From Amycolatopsis sp. (GTDB taxonomy: Bacteria; Actinomycetota; Actinomycetes; Mycobacteriales; Pseudonocardiaceae), in assembly GCF_025464955.1 (NCBI RefSeq), contig NZ_JAODNM010000051.1, forward strand, positions 1 to 64,000: DNA of 64,000 nucleotides, read 5' to 3'. Below, piece after piece: positions 6,140 to 14,604 of this stretch. Numbering within the stretch: position 1 is the stretch's first letter; every line of letters starts with the position of its first letter. The notes beneath the pieces were generated by a model that saw only the letters and a program-made list of their open reading frames with translations, was not told where the DNA came from and searched no databases. A program made the translations under genes and the position numbers.

Positions 6140-8470
6140 TTAGAAAGCGTGGTCGAGGCCGTCGGTCGGCGATTGCGGGGTCGACGGCTCGGTCGGGTAA
6201 GGCTCGAAGCTGAGCGTGCCGTGGTTGATCGGGAAGGTGGTCGGCATCGTCCCGGTTGCTCGCGCGTAGGCACACGCGACGGCGGCGAACGACGGGGCGA
6301 CACCGAGTTCACCGGCACCACTGGGCTCACCGGTGGTGGGCGGCATGATGACGACCTGAATCTCCAGCGGCGTGTTCCACTGTCGCGTGTAGAAGTAGTT
6401 GTCCCAGCTGCCTTCCAGCGGGATACCGTCCTTCATGTGCAGGCTGGACGTCAGCGCGAGCGCGATACCGTCGTTCATCCCGCCGATCATCTGCGCTTCG
6501 AGCCCGCGCGGGTTGAGCGCAAACCCCGCGTCGACCACGATCAGTGCCTTGGTCACGCGCGGCCCGGTGACACCGTCGGTGACCTTGCGGTTCACCGTCT
6601 CGGGCCGGCAGTCGAGTTCGACCAGGCAAGCGATCGCGCCGCGATACTCCGAGTGCAGCCCGATGCCCTGCGCGACCCCGGCCGGCAGCGATTTGCCCCA
6701 CTGCCCGACCTGGACGGCCTTTTCCATACACGCCTTGAGCCGGTCGTCCTTGAGGAACTCGCGGCGGAACACCACCGGGTCCTTGCCCATCTTCTTGGCG
6801 AGCTGGTCGGTGATGAGCTCCTGGGCGCACACCACGTTCGGCGAGTAGATGTTGCGCATGCTGCCGGTGTTGTACTTCAGCGGCGACTCCATCAGGAGCT
6901 GCGTGGTGATCCCGTAGTTGTAGGGAACCGACTGGGTCAGCTCGAAAATCGACTCAGCGAAGCTCAGGTTCCCGGCGATCGGCAGGTGCGCCGCGGTCGC
7001 GGTGATCATCTCGCCGAGCCCGTGCCCGAAGTCGGTCTCCACGCTGGTGTGCCGCTGCTCGTAGCTGACGACGTTGCCCAGCAGGTACGTCGCGCGAACC
7101 CGTGACGTGCACATCGGGTGGACGCGGCCCTGGCGGAAGTCGTCGGTCCGCGACCACATCAGCTTGACGGGCTTCTTCATCTTCTGCGAGATCTCGGCCG
7201 CTTCGGCCGCGACGTCGTGGAAGAGGTGGCGGCCGAACGAGCCGCCGCCCTGTGCCACGTGCACCTTGACCGCGCTGATCGGCAGGCCCAGGTTGGCGGC
7301 GATCGCCTCCTGCGCGACGATCGGCACCTTCAGGCTCGACCAGATCTCCGCGCTGTCCGCCCGGACGTCGGCGATCGCGTTGTCCGGTTCGAGCGGCGCG
7401 TTGCTGGCGAAGGCGAAGGTGAACGACGTCTCGACGTACTGGGTCAGCAGCGGCGGCACCACCATCGGCAGTTCGGCCGCCTTCAGCGCCTTCGCCACGG
7501 TGGCGTCGGACTGGCCGTCGACCGTGCCCCCGCCCCAAATCACTTTGAGCGCACGGATCCCGTCGACACACTGCCCGAAGGTCGCGGCGCGCACAGCGAC
7601 GCCGTTGGCGATGATCGCGACGTCGGTGACGCCGGGCATCGCCTTCACCGCGGCGAGGTTCGAGACGGACTTCACCGTGCCGTTGATGGTCGGCGGGCGG
7701 CGGACCATCGTCGGCAGCGCGTTCGGCACCTTTATGTCCATGCCGTAGGTCTTGCGGCCGGTGACGATGTCGTGCGCGTCGATGCGGTTCTGCGGCGTGC
7801 CGAGGATCTTGAAGTCGGCCTGCTTCTTCAGCGGCGCGGAGATGACGGTCGTGACCAGCGCGGCCGCGGCCTCGGTCAGCGAGCCGAAGCTCAACGTCTG
7901 GCCGTTGGGGTGCACGACGAAACCGTTGCGGGTGCTCAGGTTCGCGGCGGGGGTGCTCCACTTCTTCGCCGCGGCCGCGACGAGCTGCTGCCGCGCGATC
8001 GCCGCCGCCGTGCGGATCGGCGTGTACATGCTGCGGACCGAGTTCGACCCGCCGGTGAGCTGGTTCATCAGCAACTCCGGCCTGGCGTCGGCCAGGGTGA
8101 CGACGACCTTGCTCAGCGGCAGGTCCATCTCCTCGGCGATCATCATCGCGGTGACCGTGGTGATGCCCTGGCCGACTTCGGCGCGGGGCAGCGCGAAGTG
8201 GGCGACGCCGGCGGTGTCCACCTGGACGCCGATCAGCCCGGACGTCGGGAGCGCGGCTAGGTTCTGCAGGTCACCGAGGTCGAAGAGATCGGCGGGCTGG
8301 GGAATCGACGGGATGGCCGCGCCGGCCTCCTGCGGGGAGGCGGACTGCAGTCCCCACTGGACGCCCACGGCGAGTGTCGGCGCAGCGATCAGATATCCCA
8401 GGAACCGGCGGCGCCCGAGGCCGCTCGAATCCGGGTCCGGAGCTTTTGGCGAACGTCGGTGTTCTGCCAT
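6140..8470 (-). CDS. iorB: Molybdopterin large subunit, isoquinoline 1-oxidoreductase beta-type, Tat-exported
   Basis: A 776-aa protein. The Tat signal GRRRFLGYLIAAPTLAVG (about residues 19-36) implies folded export with cofactor. Family features include PRAEVGQGITTVTAMMIAEE near the N-terminus, AQGGGSFGRHLFHDVAAEAA in the centre, and GEPSGAGELGVAP near the C-terminus, which carries the catalytic base glutamate of the xanthine-oxidase superfamily. Substrates of the family are N-heteroaromatics or aldehydes; the one here is not determinable. It is transcribed ahead of iorA and behind a PucR-type regulator. Cofactor insertion and cytochrome genes are not in the window. Confidence 0.9.
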   Translation of the reverse strand: MAEHRRSPKAPDPDSSGLGRRRFLGYLIAAPTLAVGVQWGLQSASPQEAGAAIPSIPQPADLFDLGDLQNLAALPTSGLIGVQVDTAGVAHFALPRAEVGQGITTVTAMMIAEEMDLPLSKVVVTLADARPELLMNQLTGGSNSVRSMYTPIRTAAAIARQQLVAAAAKKWSTPAANLSTRNGFVVHPNGQTLSFGSLTEAAAALVTTVISAPLKKQADFKILGTPQNRIDAHDIVTGRKTYGMDIKVPNALPTMVRRPPTINGTVKSVSNLAAVKAMPGVTDVAIIANGVAVRAATFGQCVDGIRALKVIWGGGTVDGQSDATVAKALKAAELPMVVPPLLTQYVETSFTFAFASNAPLEPDNAIADVRADSAEIWSSLKVPIVAQEAIAANLGLPISAVKVHVAQGGGSFGRHLFHDVAAEAAEISQKMKKPVKLMWSRTDDFRQGRVHPMCTSRVRATYLLGNVVSYEQRHTSVETDFGHGLGEMITATAAHLPIAGNLSFAESIFELTQSVPYNYGITTQLLMESPLKYNTGSMRNIYSPNVVCAQELITDQLAKKMGKDPVVFRREFLKDDRLKACMEKAVQVGQWGKSLPAGVAQGIGLHSEYRGAIACLVELDCRPETVNRKVTDGVTGPRVTKALIVVDAGFALNPRGLEAQMIGGMNDGIALALTSSLHMKDGIPLEGSWDNYFYTRQWNTPLEIQVVIMPPTTGEPSGAGELGVAPSFAAVACAYARATGTMPTTFPINHGTLSFEPYPTEPSTPQSPTDGLDHAF

Positions 8471-8573
8471 GGAGGGTCCTCTCGACGAACGCGGACGGAC
8501 GGAGCCGCCCGAGCAGCTAACTGGTGTGTTTCGCGCGGTCGCGGTGGGGGTGCGCGTGACCTTGTGTCGCGGA

Positions 8574-8591
8574 GTGTGTCACGAGACACAC
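8574..8591. promoter_or_regulatory. Perfect palindrome upstream of iorB
   Basis: GTGTGTC (8574-8580) and GACACAC (8585-8591) flank ACGA, about 104 bp upstream of the iorB ATG and 97 bp after the pucR stop. It is a good candidate operator for the adjacent PucR-type activator or another regulator. Nothing else is evident in 8471-8687. Confidence 0.4.
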
Positions 8592-8687
8592 GCACCGTGC
8601 CATGACCAACGCGCCTACATTTGGCCTAGCGCCGCTGTGCACTCTGCCCAATCCGCCCAGCCGCAAGATCAAGTTGGACGTGCGGGG

Positions 8688-9914
8688 TCAGGCCAGGGGG
8701 CCGGGGGCCAGGAGCCAGGAGGCTCGCAGCGCGAGGGAGAGTTCCAGGTGGGGCGCGACGTTGGCGAAGTCGTGCCCGGTGACCTCGTGGATCCTGTGCA
8801 GCCTGTTGATCACCGTGTTGCGGTGGCAGTGCACGAGCTCGGCCGTGCGGGTGGTCGAACCGGCCGTCGCGACCCACGCTTCGAGGGTGTCGAGCAGCAG
8901 CCTCCGCTCGGCCACCGGCACCCGCAGCAAGGGGCCGAGCCACAGCAGGACCAGCCGCTCGGCCAGCTCCGGCGAGCCGAGCAGCAGCGCCTCTGGCAGC
9001 CGGGCTTCCAGCGCCACGACCTCGATGCGGCCGGGTACCACCGTGCGTCGCGCGAGGAGTGCCTGCCGGTACGCGACGTCGATCCCGGCGAGCCCGTCGA
9101 CGACCAGCGACACTCCCGCTGTCGTGTCCAGCGAGTCCCTGAGCGTGTGCAGCGTTGTGCCCAGTGTCGGTTCGGCCAGTGCGAGCAGCCCGACCAGCGT
9201 GTTGGCTCGCACTTGCCATGCCGACTGGACGCCGTCGGCGGTCAGCCGCTCGCCGAGGTGGTCCGCGATGCCCTCGTCCTCGGCGCGCAGGTCGATCGCC
9301 ACGACGACGTAGGGTCCGTCCACCGGGACGCCGACGATCCGCGCGGCTTCGTGGGCGAACGCGAGGTCCTTCGCGCGGCCCTGCAGCAGCCCTTCCCAGA
9401 GCATCGCGCGCCGGCGTTCGTCGGCGCGGACGAGCTGACGTTCCGCTGCGTGATACGCGAAAGCGACCTGCGCGGAGATCGCGTCGACGACCTCCCACAC
9501 TCGCGTCGCGACGTCGAGCAGCCCGTCGGTGTCGACCGTGTCGTCCTCGCGAGCCTGGTCGATCAGGGCTTCCCAGACCAGCCGCCCGCCGAGCCGGAAC
9601 GACCGCAGGACGTCGTCGAGCGGCATCCGCTGCTCGGCGCGGCGCTGACCGGTCGCGCGCGCCGCGTCGTAGTAGCGCTCGCGCGCGGTCTCCGGGACCT
9701 CCTGGCCGGCCGTGCCGGAGATCAGTTCGAGGACGCGGGTGACGTTGTCATGGCAGGACTTCCACAGGTCGTCGCGGCTGACGACCTTCACCCGGCGGTA
9801 GCCGGGATTCTGCTCCTGGATCGTGCGCACCATGACGTCGGTCAGCGCCGGCACCCGCAGCAGCACACTCGCCGCGAGTGACTCCGCGATCAGCCCACTC
9901 GGTAGGTCGCCCAT
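8688..9914 (-). CDS. PucR/CdaR-family transcriptional regulator
   Basis: A 408-aa protein. The C-terminal PucR-type helix-turn-helix (residues about 358-390, TAELVHCHRNTVINRLHRIH) is preceded by a GGDEF-like CdaR domain (VVVAIDLRAEDEGIADHLGE onward) and an N-terminal all-helical ligand region. Proteins of this build activate catabolic operons, often for purines or N-heterocycles. It is co-oriented with iorBA immediately downstream, so control of that pair is likely. The ATG at 9912-9914 is only about 10-25 bp from the divergent GntR start. Confidence 0.85.
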   Translation of the reverse strand: MGDLPSGLIAESLAASVLLRVPALTDVMVRTIQEQNPGYRRVKVVSRDDLWKSCHDNVTRVLELISGTAGQEVPETARERYYDAARATGQRRAEQRMPLDDVLRSFRLGGRLVWEALIDQAREDDTVDTDGLLDVATRVWEVVDAISAQVAFAYHAAERQLVRADERRRAMLWEGLLQGRAKDLAFAHEAARIVGVPVDGPYVVVAIDLRAEDEGIADHLGERLTADGVQSAWQVRANTLVGLLALAEPTLGTTLHTLRDSLDTTAGVSLVVDGLAGIDVAYRQALLARRTVVPGRIEVVALEARLPEALLLGSPELAERLVLLWLGPLLRVPVAERRLLLDTLEAWVATAGSTTRTAELVHCHRNTVINRLHRIHEVTGHDFANVAPHLELSLALRASWLLAPGPLA

Positions 9915-9923
9915 AGTCGCCTG

Positions 9924-10289
9924 ATGCTAGTACCCGTGATGGCAAGAAAGCCGCGAAGCGCCTCCACCCGGGTGGAGCGGATGTACCTCGCGCTACGCCA
10001 GGACACCCTGGCCGGACGGCAGGCGTCAGGAAGTCGCCTGCCGTTCGCCGAGCTCTGCGCCCGGTACGACGTGAGCATGGGGGTGGCCAGGGAGGCGCTG
10101 TCGCGGCTGACCGCCGAGGGCTTGGTTCAGTCTGAGCCGCAGCTGGGCTTCCGCACCACGCCCATCTCCGCCGAGGACCTCGTGCACCTGACCGACGCCC
10201 GGTGCGCGATCGAATCGCTCGTGTTGCGCGAAGCCCTCAAACGCGGGGGCGTGCGGTGGGACGCCGTTTGCCCGGGCCGCGACGGCTGA
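9924..10289 (+). pseudogene. GntR/FadR-type regulator, truncated in the ligand domain
   Basis: The N-terminal wHTH is intact (LPFAELCARYDVSMGVAREA, then LTAEGLVQSEPQLGFRT). The FCD effector domain stops soon after its start (DARCAIESLVLREALKRG), and the frame ends with unrelated residues at 10289. Family members run to about 220-240 aa; this one is 121 aa from 9924 or 116 aa from the ATG at 9939. It is probably a truncated gene. A short DNA-binding protein remains formally possible. Confidence 0.65.
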
Positions 10290-10515
10290 CGAGCGGGAGC
10301 ACGCGACACCAGCCGCAATGAAGAATCCATGAAGGCTTGGTTCGCCTTCGATGAAATCAAGATCGGATCGGCTCAGCACGGCTTCTTCATCACTTCTTGA
10401 TCGACGCCGACCTAGCGTGGTTTCCAATCCGACGCGGGATTTGTCGTTGAGGTGACCGTGCCCACCCGGCGGGGTGACAGGGAATTGTCGCGAACCGATG
10501 GGGAAAGGCCGGTCG

Positions 10516-10980
10516 ATGAACCAGAGCACGCTGTCCGAGGTCTGGACGCCGATGACCGCAGCGGATCGGGACGCCTTCGAGCGGGACGGCTACCTGGTCG
10601 TTCGCGGTGCGGTCGGCTGTCAGTGAATGTGGGACTCGTCGGCCTGAACGTGGAACTCGCCAGGCCGGAGTGTGGGACTCGCCGATGTGCTGTGCGAGTC
10701 CCACGTTCAGCGAGGGCGAGTTCCACAGTCAGACCGACGAGTCCCACACCCAGCTCCGGACACCGGCATTCGCCGTACACCGCCCGTCCCAGCCCTTGTC
10801 GCGGTAATACGCAGCGAGTCCACAGCAACCAGCACCCACATATACGACCGAAGAGCCACAAAGGTGTTGCGCTGCATCAGCTCAGCGCGGTCAAGTGCTG
10901 CCCGGACTTGGCGGGGCTGCTCGACCACCCGGCGGTTTTCCCTTTGTCTGGTCGATCCTCGGCTGGAACGTGCATGTTTA
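10516..10980 (+). pseudogene. Phytanoyl-CoA dioxygenase (PhyH) relic in pieces
   Basis: The ATG at 10516 gives MNQSTLSEVWTPMTAADRDA and FERDGYLVVRGAVG, the PhyH N-terminus, then stops at 10626. After about 230 bp of repeat-rich DNA a later part of the same family resumes. ALHQLSAVKCCPDLAGLLDH and PAVF (about 10863-10935) continue in another frame as FVWSILGWNVHVYG (about 10944-10985). The iron-binding HxD segment is not found. Such proteins are Fe(II)/2-oxoglutarate oxygenases; this copy cannot be functional. Confidence 0.65.
10627..10746. repeat. Nested inverted-repeat element inside the PhyH relic
   Basis: GTGGGACTCGTCGG and CGTGGAACTCGCC on the left are complementary to GGCGAGTTCCAC and CCGACGAGTCCCAC on the right. 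An inner GTGGGACTCGC / GCGAGTCCCAC pair sits between them. The whole could fold into a long cruciform-like hairpin. It interrupts a degraded coding sequence, which suggests a small non-autonomous repeat insertion or a recombination hot spot. Confidence 0.6.
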
Positions 10981-11118
10981 TGGTTCTTCGAAAACTTCGG
11001 TCTGGGTGACGTCGTCGACGTGACCAACTCCGGCGGCCCCGCGCTGCCACTGGACGACCTCTACGGCGACTGGTCGAAGTCGTGGACCGACTGGCAGGCC
11101 GGCAGTGCCATCAAGTGA
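10975..11118 (+). pseudogene. L,D-transpeptidase C-terminal fragment
   Basis: The reading WFFENFGLGDVVDVTNSGGP followed by LPLDDLYGDWSKSWTDWQAG and SAIK then stop resembles the extreme C-terminus of actinobacterial Ig/YkuD L,D-transpeptidases (G-D-x-V ... W-x-x-S-W-x-x-W-x-x-G-S-A-L/I). The catalytic HGxxxxxxxCxR(N/M) part is absent. The fragment abuts the PhyH relic directly. Family assignment rests on this tail pattern only. Confidence 0.5.
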
Positions 11119-11162
11119 GCCGGCTCACCTCTCCAGCGTCGCACTTTGGCGCTTTTGTGGGG

Positions 11163-11181
11163 TCTCTTAGTTTTTAAGAGA
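11163..11181. promoter_or_regulatory. Palindrome upstream of murJ
   Basis: TCTCTTA (11163-11169) and TAAGAGA (11175-11181) flank GTTTT, 56 bp before the preferred murJ start. It is AT-rich compared with its surroundings. It could be an operator or part of a promoter; no regulator is implied by position. Confidence 0.3.
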
Positions 11182-11182
11182 T

Positions 11183-11204
11183 CGCAAGTCGCCGTCGAGT
11201 TGCG
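11183..11204. repeat. Copy of the CGCAACTCG/CGAGTTGCG palindromic repeat
   Basis: CGCAAGTCG and CGAGTTGCG separated by four bases form an imperfect copy of the palindrome found at 33908-34016 and 56448-56469. It overlaps the extreme 5' end of the longest murJ frame, which argues against a start at 11205. Confidence 0.6.
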
Positions 11205-11237
11205 GTGGCGGAAGGCTCGTTTCCGGGGAGTCTACGG

Positions 11238-13016
11238 GTGGCGGACGACTACATTGCGAAGGTGATCGACGACGAGCCGACGGTGTTCATCCCGCGTGAC
11301 CGTGGGCTGCCGATCGGCGTGCGGTGGCCGACGAACGACCCCGACGTGCGGCGCCCGTACTCGGAGCTCGCCAGCACGGTCGTGTTTTCGGCCGTCACGG
11401 TCGGTGGCCCGGCGCCCGCTCAGTCGCTGGCGAAGTCGAGCGGCCGGATCGCGATCGCGTCGCTGACCAGCCGGATCACCGGGTTCGGGTGGAAGATCGC
11501 GCTGGTCATGGTGGTCGGCGCCGGCGCGGTCAACGACGCGTTCAACGTCGCCAACACGTTGCCCAACATCGTCTTCGAACTGCTGCTCGGCGGGGTGTTG
11601 TCGAGCGTGGTCGTGCCGCTGCTGGTGCGCTCGCACGACGACCCGGACGGGGGCCAGGCGTACGCCCAGCGGCTGATCACGATGGCGCTGGTGCTGCTCG
11701 CGGTGGGCACGGTCGTGGCGGTGGCCGCGGCGCCCTGGTTCACCTCGCTGTATGTCGACAAATCGGCCAACCCGACGAGCCGGACGCTGACCACGGCCTT
11801 CGCGTACCTGCTGTTGCCACAGATCCTGTTCTACGGCATGTTCGCGCTGCTGTCGGCGATTTTGAACGCGAAGAACGTCTTCGGGCCACCGGCCTGGGCA
11901 CCGGTGCTCAACAACCTGGTCGTCCTCGTCACGTTGGCCATGTTCTGGCTGGTGCCCGGCCAGATCTCGCTGAATCCGGCGCGGATGGGCGACGCTCACG
12001 TCCTCGTGCTCGGCTGCGGCGTGACCCTCGGCATCGTCGCGCAGGCGGTGACGCTCATTCCGCCGTTGCTGCGCAGCGGATTCCGGTTCAAATGGCGCTG
12101 GGGCATCGACCCGCGGATGAAGGAGTTCGCCGGCCTCGCCGCGTGGATCCTCGCCTACGTCGGCGTCAGCCAGGTGGGTTTGGTGGTCAACACCCGGGTG
12201 CTGACCGGCTGGGGCGTCGACGGGAGTGTCACCGCGTACACCTACGCGTGGCTGCTTTTCCAGCTGCCGTACGGCGTCATCGGAGTGTCGCTGCTGACGG
12301 CGTTGATGCCCCGCCTGAGTCGGGCGGCGGCGGACGGTGACACCGCGAAGATGGTCGGCGACCTGTCTTACGCGTCGCGGATTTCGACCGTGCTGCTGCT
12401 GCCGATCGCCGCGGTGCTCGCCGTTGGCGGCACACCGATCGGGATCGCCGTGTTCAGCCACAACGGGCTCGAAGCCGGAAATCGGCTCGGCGAGACGTTG
12501 GCGATCTCGGCGTTGGGCCTGTTGCCTTACGCGATGGTGTTGCTGCAGCTTCGCGTGTTCTACGCGATGAAGGACGCACGCACGCCGACGTTGATCGCGC
12601 TGGCGATGACCGCGGTGAAGATCCCGCTGCTGTACCTGTGCCCCGCGTTGCTCGGCCACGACCAGGTCGTACTCGGCGCGATGCTGGTCAACGCGCTGAG
12701 CTTCGTCGTCGGCGCTGTCCTCGGCCAGGTGTGGTTGTGGGTCAGGCTAGGGCATCTTCGCAGCCGGCGTGCGCTGCGCGTCGTCCTGTTCACGGCCGTC
12801 GCCGGTGGGGTCGGCGCACTCGCCGCGTACTTGGTCGGACTCGCGGTGCCCGGCTCGTTCGGTGCGCTGTGGCAGGCGTGGGTCCGGGTCCCGGTCGAGG
12901 GCCTGGTGGGCGTCGGCGTCGCGTTTGGCCTGCTCGCGGCGTCGCGGATGCGGGAGTTCGCGCCCGTCACCCGCCGGGTCACCGCTCTCTGGCGCCAAAC
13001 CTTCGCAAGCTCGTGA
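11238..13016 (+). CDS. murJ: Lipid II flippase MurJ (MviN family)
   Basis: Polytopic MATE/MOP-superfamily protein of 592 aa from the GTG at 11238, which has GGGGAG seven bases upstream. A GTG at 11205 is in frame but sits in a palindromic repeat. It contains SLAKSSGRIAIASLTSRITG leading to transmembrane helix 1, the MurJ motif NVANTLPNIVFELLLGGVLS, and about 14 hydrophobic segments. It flips the peptidoglycan precursor lipid II across the membrane. Only the short cytoplasmic N-terminus differs from core MurJ; no pseudokinase tail is present. A hairpin overlaps its stop. Confidence 0.9.
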   Translation: MADDYIAKVIDDEPTVFIPRDRGLPIGVRWPTNDPDVRRPYSELASTVVFSAVTVGGPAPAQSLAKSSGRIAIASLTSRITGFGWKIALVMVVGAGAVNDAFNVANTLPNIVFELLLGGVLSSVVVPLLVRSHDDPDGGQAYAQRLITMALVLLAVGTVVAVAAAPWFTSLYVDKSANPTSRTLTTAFAYLLLPQILFYGMFALLSAILNAKNVFGPPAWAPVLNNLVVLVTLAMFWLVPGQISLNPARMGDAHVLVLGCGVTLGIVAQAVTLIPPLLRSGFRFKWRWGIDPRMKEFAGLAAWILAYVGVSQVGLVVNTRVLTGWGVDGSVTAYTYAWLLFQLPYGVIGVSLLTALMPRLSRAAADGDTAKMVGDLSYASRISTVLLLPIAAVLAVGGTPIGIAVFSHNGLEAGNRLGETLAISALGLLPYAMVLLQLRVFYAMKDARTPTLIALAMTAVKIPLLYLCPALLGHDQVVLGAMLVNALSFVVGAVLGQVWLWVRLGHLRSRRALRVVLFTAVAGGVGALAAYLVGLAVPGSFGALWQAWVRVPVEGLVGVGVAFGLLAASRMREFAPVTRRVTALWRQTFASS

Positions 13017-13082
13017 GCGTTCCGGCCGGTTACTGCGCCCCTGCGGGACACCCGCACCGGGGCGTGCCGGAACGCTCACGAG
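13010..13082. terminator. Hairpin at the end of murJ, repeat family A
   Basis: CTCGTGAGCGTTCCGGC (13010-13026) pairs with GCCGGAACGCTCACGAG (13066-13082). The loop holds a second hairpin, TGCGGG/CCCGCA. It begins inside the murJ stop region and ends three bases before the convergent gene's stop, so it should terminate both. Related copies occur at 37715, 39431 and 46958. Confidence 0.75.
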
Positions 13083-13084
13083 CC

Positions 13085-13912
13085 CTACGAGGTGGGCGGA
13101 GGGGTGGTGGCCTGGTGCACGGTGAGGGCCCCGTCGGCGGCGCCGGTCTGCGCCCAGGTGCCGGACGAGGCAGTCCACGTCTGGCCGTCGAAACGGACCT
13201 GGTCGACATTGAAGCCGTCGGCGTGGGCGACGAGCCAGCTCGCGAGCTGCCAACCCCGCGTCGCCGCGTACTGGCCGGTGAGCTTCGACGTGCCGAGTTC
13301 GTCGCCGGCCGCTGACGCGAGGTCGGTGCCGGACGGGGTCATCACCAGGTTGTGGCAGGTCAGCGCGGCTTGGCGTTCACCGGTCAGCGCACCGGCGACG
13401 GCCCGGGCTTCGACCTCCCACTGCGCGTACGCCTCCGGTGCACCGGAGTGCTGGACGGCTTGGGCAGCTTCCGTGACGCTGATTGTCGTCCAGTTCGAGA
13501 GCTTGGAGAGCTTCTTGTAGAACGCCGTCGACGCGTACACCGGGTCCGCGACCTGTGTCGCCGTGCCCCAGCCCTGGCTCGGCCGCTGCTGGAACAGTCC
13601 GATGGAATCCCGGTCCCCACCAGGCAGGTTGCGGAGTTTCGACTCCTGCATCGCGGTGGCCAGCGCCACCGTGACCGCGTGGTCGGGCATGCCGAGCTTG
13701 AGTCCCACCGCGGCGATGGTGGCCGCGTTCCCGGCCTGGTCCGGGTCCAGCGTGTACTGAGTGGCCTTGCCGGTCGAATCCGGAGCGGCGGTGGCTACAC
13801 AACCTGGGGCCGGGGTAGTGGTGTGCCGCAAGAACGTCCACGCCGTGATCCCGCCGGCCACCACAACCCCGACCGTCACCACACCGACCACCGCGCGCCG
13901 GACATTCCCCAC
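13085..13912 (-). CDS. Membrane-anchored or secreted lysozyme-like protein of unknown function
   Basis: A 275-aa protein with one N-terminal membrane segment (residues about 7-27, VVGVVTVGVVVAGGITAWTF). The extracellular part has AMQESKLRNLPGGDRDSIGL and FQQRPSQGWGT, a pattern of actinobacterial proteins with a lysozyme/transglycosylase-like fold in which the E of QES would be the catalytic acid. Such proteins are often labelled only hypothetical. A role in cell-wall turnover is suggested by fold and by the neighbouring murJ, but is not shown. The tail is rich in Thr and Pro. Confidence 0.6.
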   Translation of the reverse strand: MGNVRRAVVGVVTVGVVVAGGITAWTFLRHTTTPAPGCVATAAPDSTGKATQYTLDPDQAGNAATIAAVGLKLGMPDHAVTVALATAMQESKLRNLPGGDRDSIGLFQQRPSQGWGTATQVADPVYASTAFYKKLSKLSNWTTISVTEAAQAVQHSGAPEAYAQWEVEARAVAGALTGERQAALTCHNLVMTPSGTDLASAAGDELGTSKLTGQYAATRGWQLASWLVAHADGFNVDQVRFDGQTWTASSGTWAQTGAADGALTVHQATTPPPTS

Positions 13913-14001
13913 TGTCGACCTCCTGTCCCACCAAGTTACAGCCAGCGATGTGTGGGCAGGGCGTGCTCAGTGTTCGGTAGGCGTTAAGCGTCTACTAAGG
14001 A

Positions 14002-14604
14002 CTACAACCAACCGCGTTCCTGTGCGGTCCTGGCGGCGTGTGAACGGCTCTGCGCCGCCAGTTTCGCCATCGCCCCGGAGAGGTAGTTGCGGACCGTGCC
14101 CTCCGCGAGGTGCAGCCGGGCCGCGATCTCGGCGTTCGACGCGCCGGTGAGCACCTCGCGCAGCAGCTCCCGTTCCCGGTCGGTCAGCGGGTCGGCGTTG
14201 TCCCAGGCGGCGACGGCGAGCTCGGGTGCCACGACACGTTTTCCCGCATGCACTTGGCGTAGCGCGTCAGCCAGGTCGTCGATCGGGGCGTCCTTGAGCA
14301 CGTAACCCGAGACGCCCGCGTCCAGCGCGCGACGCAGGTAGCCGCTGCGGGCGAACGTCGTCACGATCAGCACCCGCGTCGGGTCGCCGAGCCGGTGCAG
14401 CTCGGCGGCGACGTCCAAACCGGTGCGGCCGGGCATCTCGATGTCGGTGAGCAGCACGTCCGGGCGATGTTCGGCGACGGCTTCGAGCGCCTGGTTCCCG
14501 TCGGTCGCGGTGGCCACCACCTCGATGTCCGACTGCAGGTCGAGCAGCGACGCGAACGCGCCGAGCACCATGGTCTGGTCCTCGGCCAGCACGACCCGGA
14601 TCAC
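14002..14604 (-). CDS. NarL/LuxR-type response regulator
   Basis: A 200-aa protein. The receiver domain has D8/D9-type acidic residues (LAEDQ), phosphoacceptor D54 (LLTDIEMPG), T82-region VTTF and K104-region YVLKDAP. The C-terminal LuxR helix-turn-helix is LTGASNAEIAARLHLAEGTV (about residues 150-169). It overlaps the histidine kinase stop by four bases. As the last gene of an ABC transporter plus two-component operon, it most likely controls that exporter, as in DesKR or lantibiotic-type systems. Confidence 0.9.
   Translation of the reverse strand: MIRVVLAEDQTMVLGAFASLLDLQSDIEVVATATDGNQALEAVAEHRPDVLLTDIEMPGRTGLDVAAELHRLGDPTRVLIVTTFARSGYLRRALDAGVSGYVLKDAPIDDLADALRQVHAGKRVVAPELAVAAWDNADPLTDRERELLREVLTGASNAEIAARLHLAEGTVRNYLSGAMAKLAAQSRSHAARTAQERGWL

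Noticed and set aside
7752..9881. Long open frame on the plus strand (over 700 codons) across iorB and pucR
   Set aside because: It is the antisense shadow of two well-supported genes. Its composition (Arg/Asp/Val-rich, no domain) is what high-GC third positions produce on the opposite strand.
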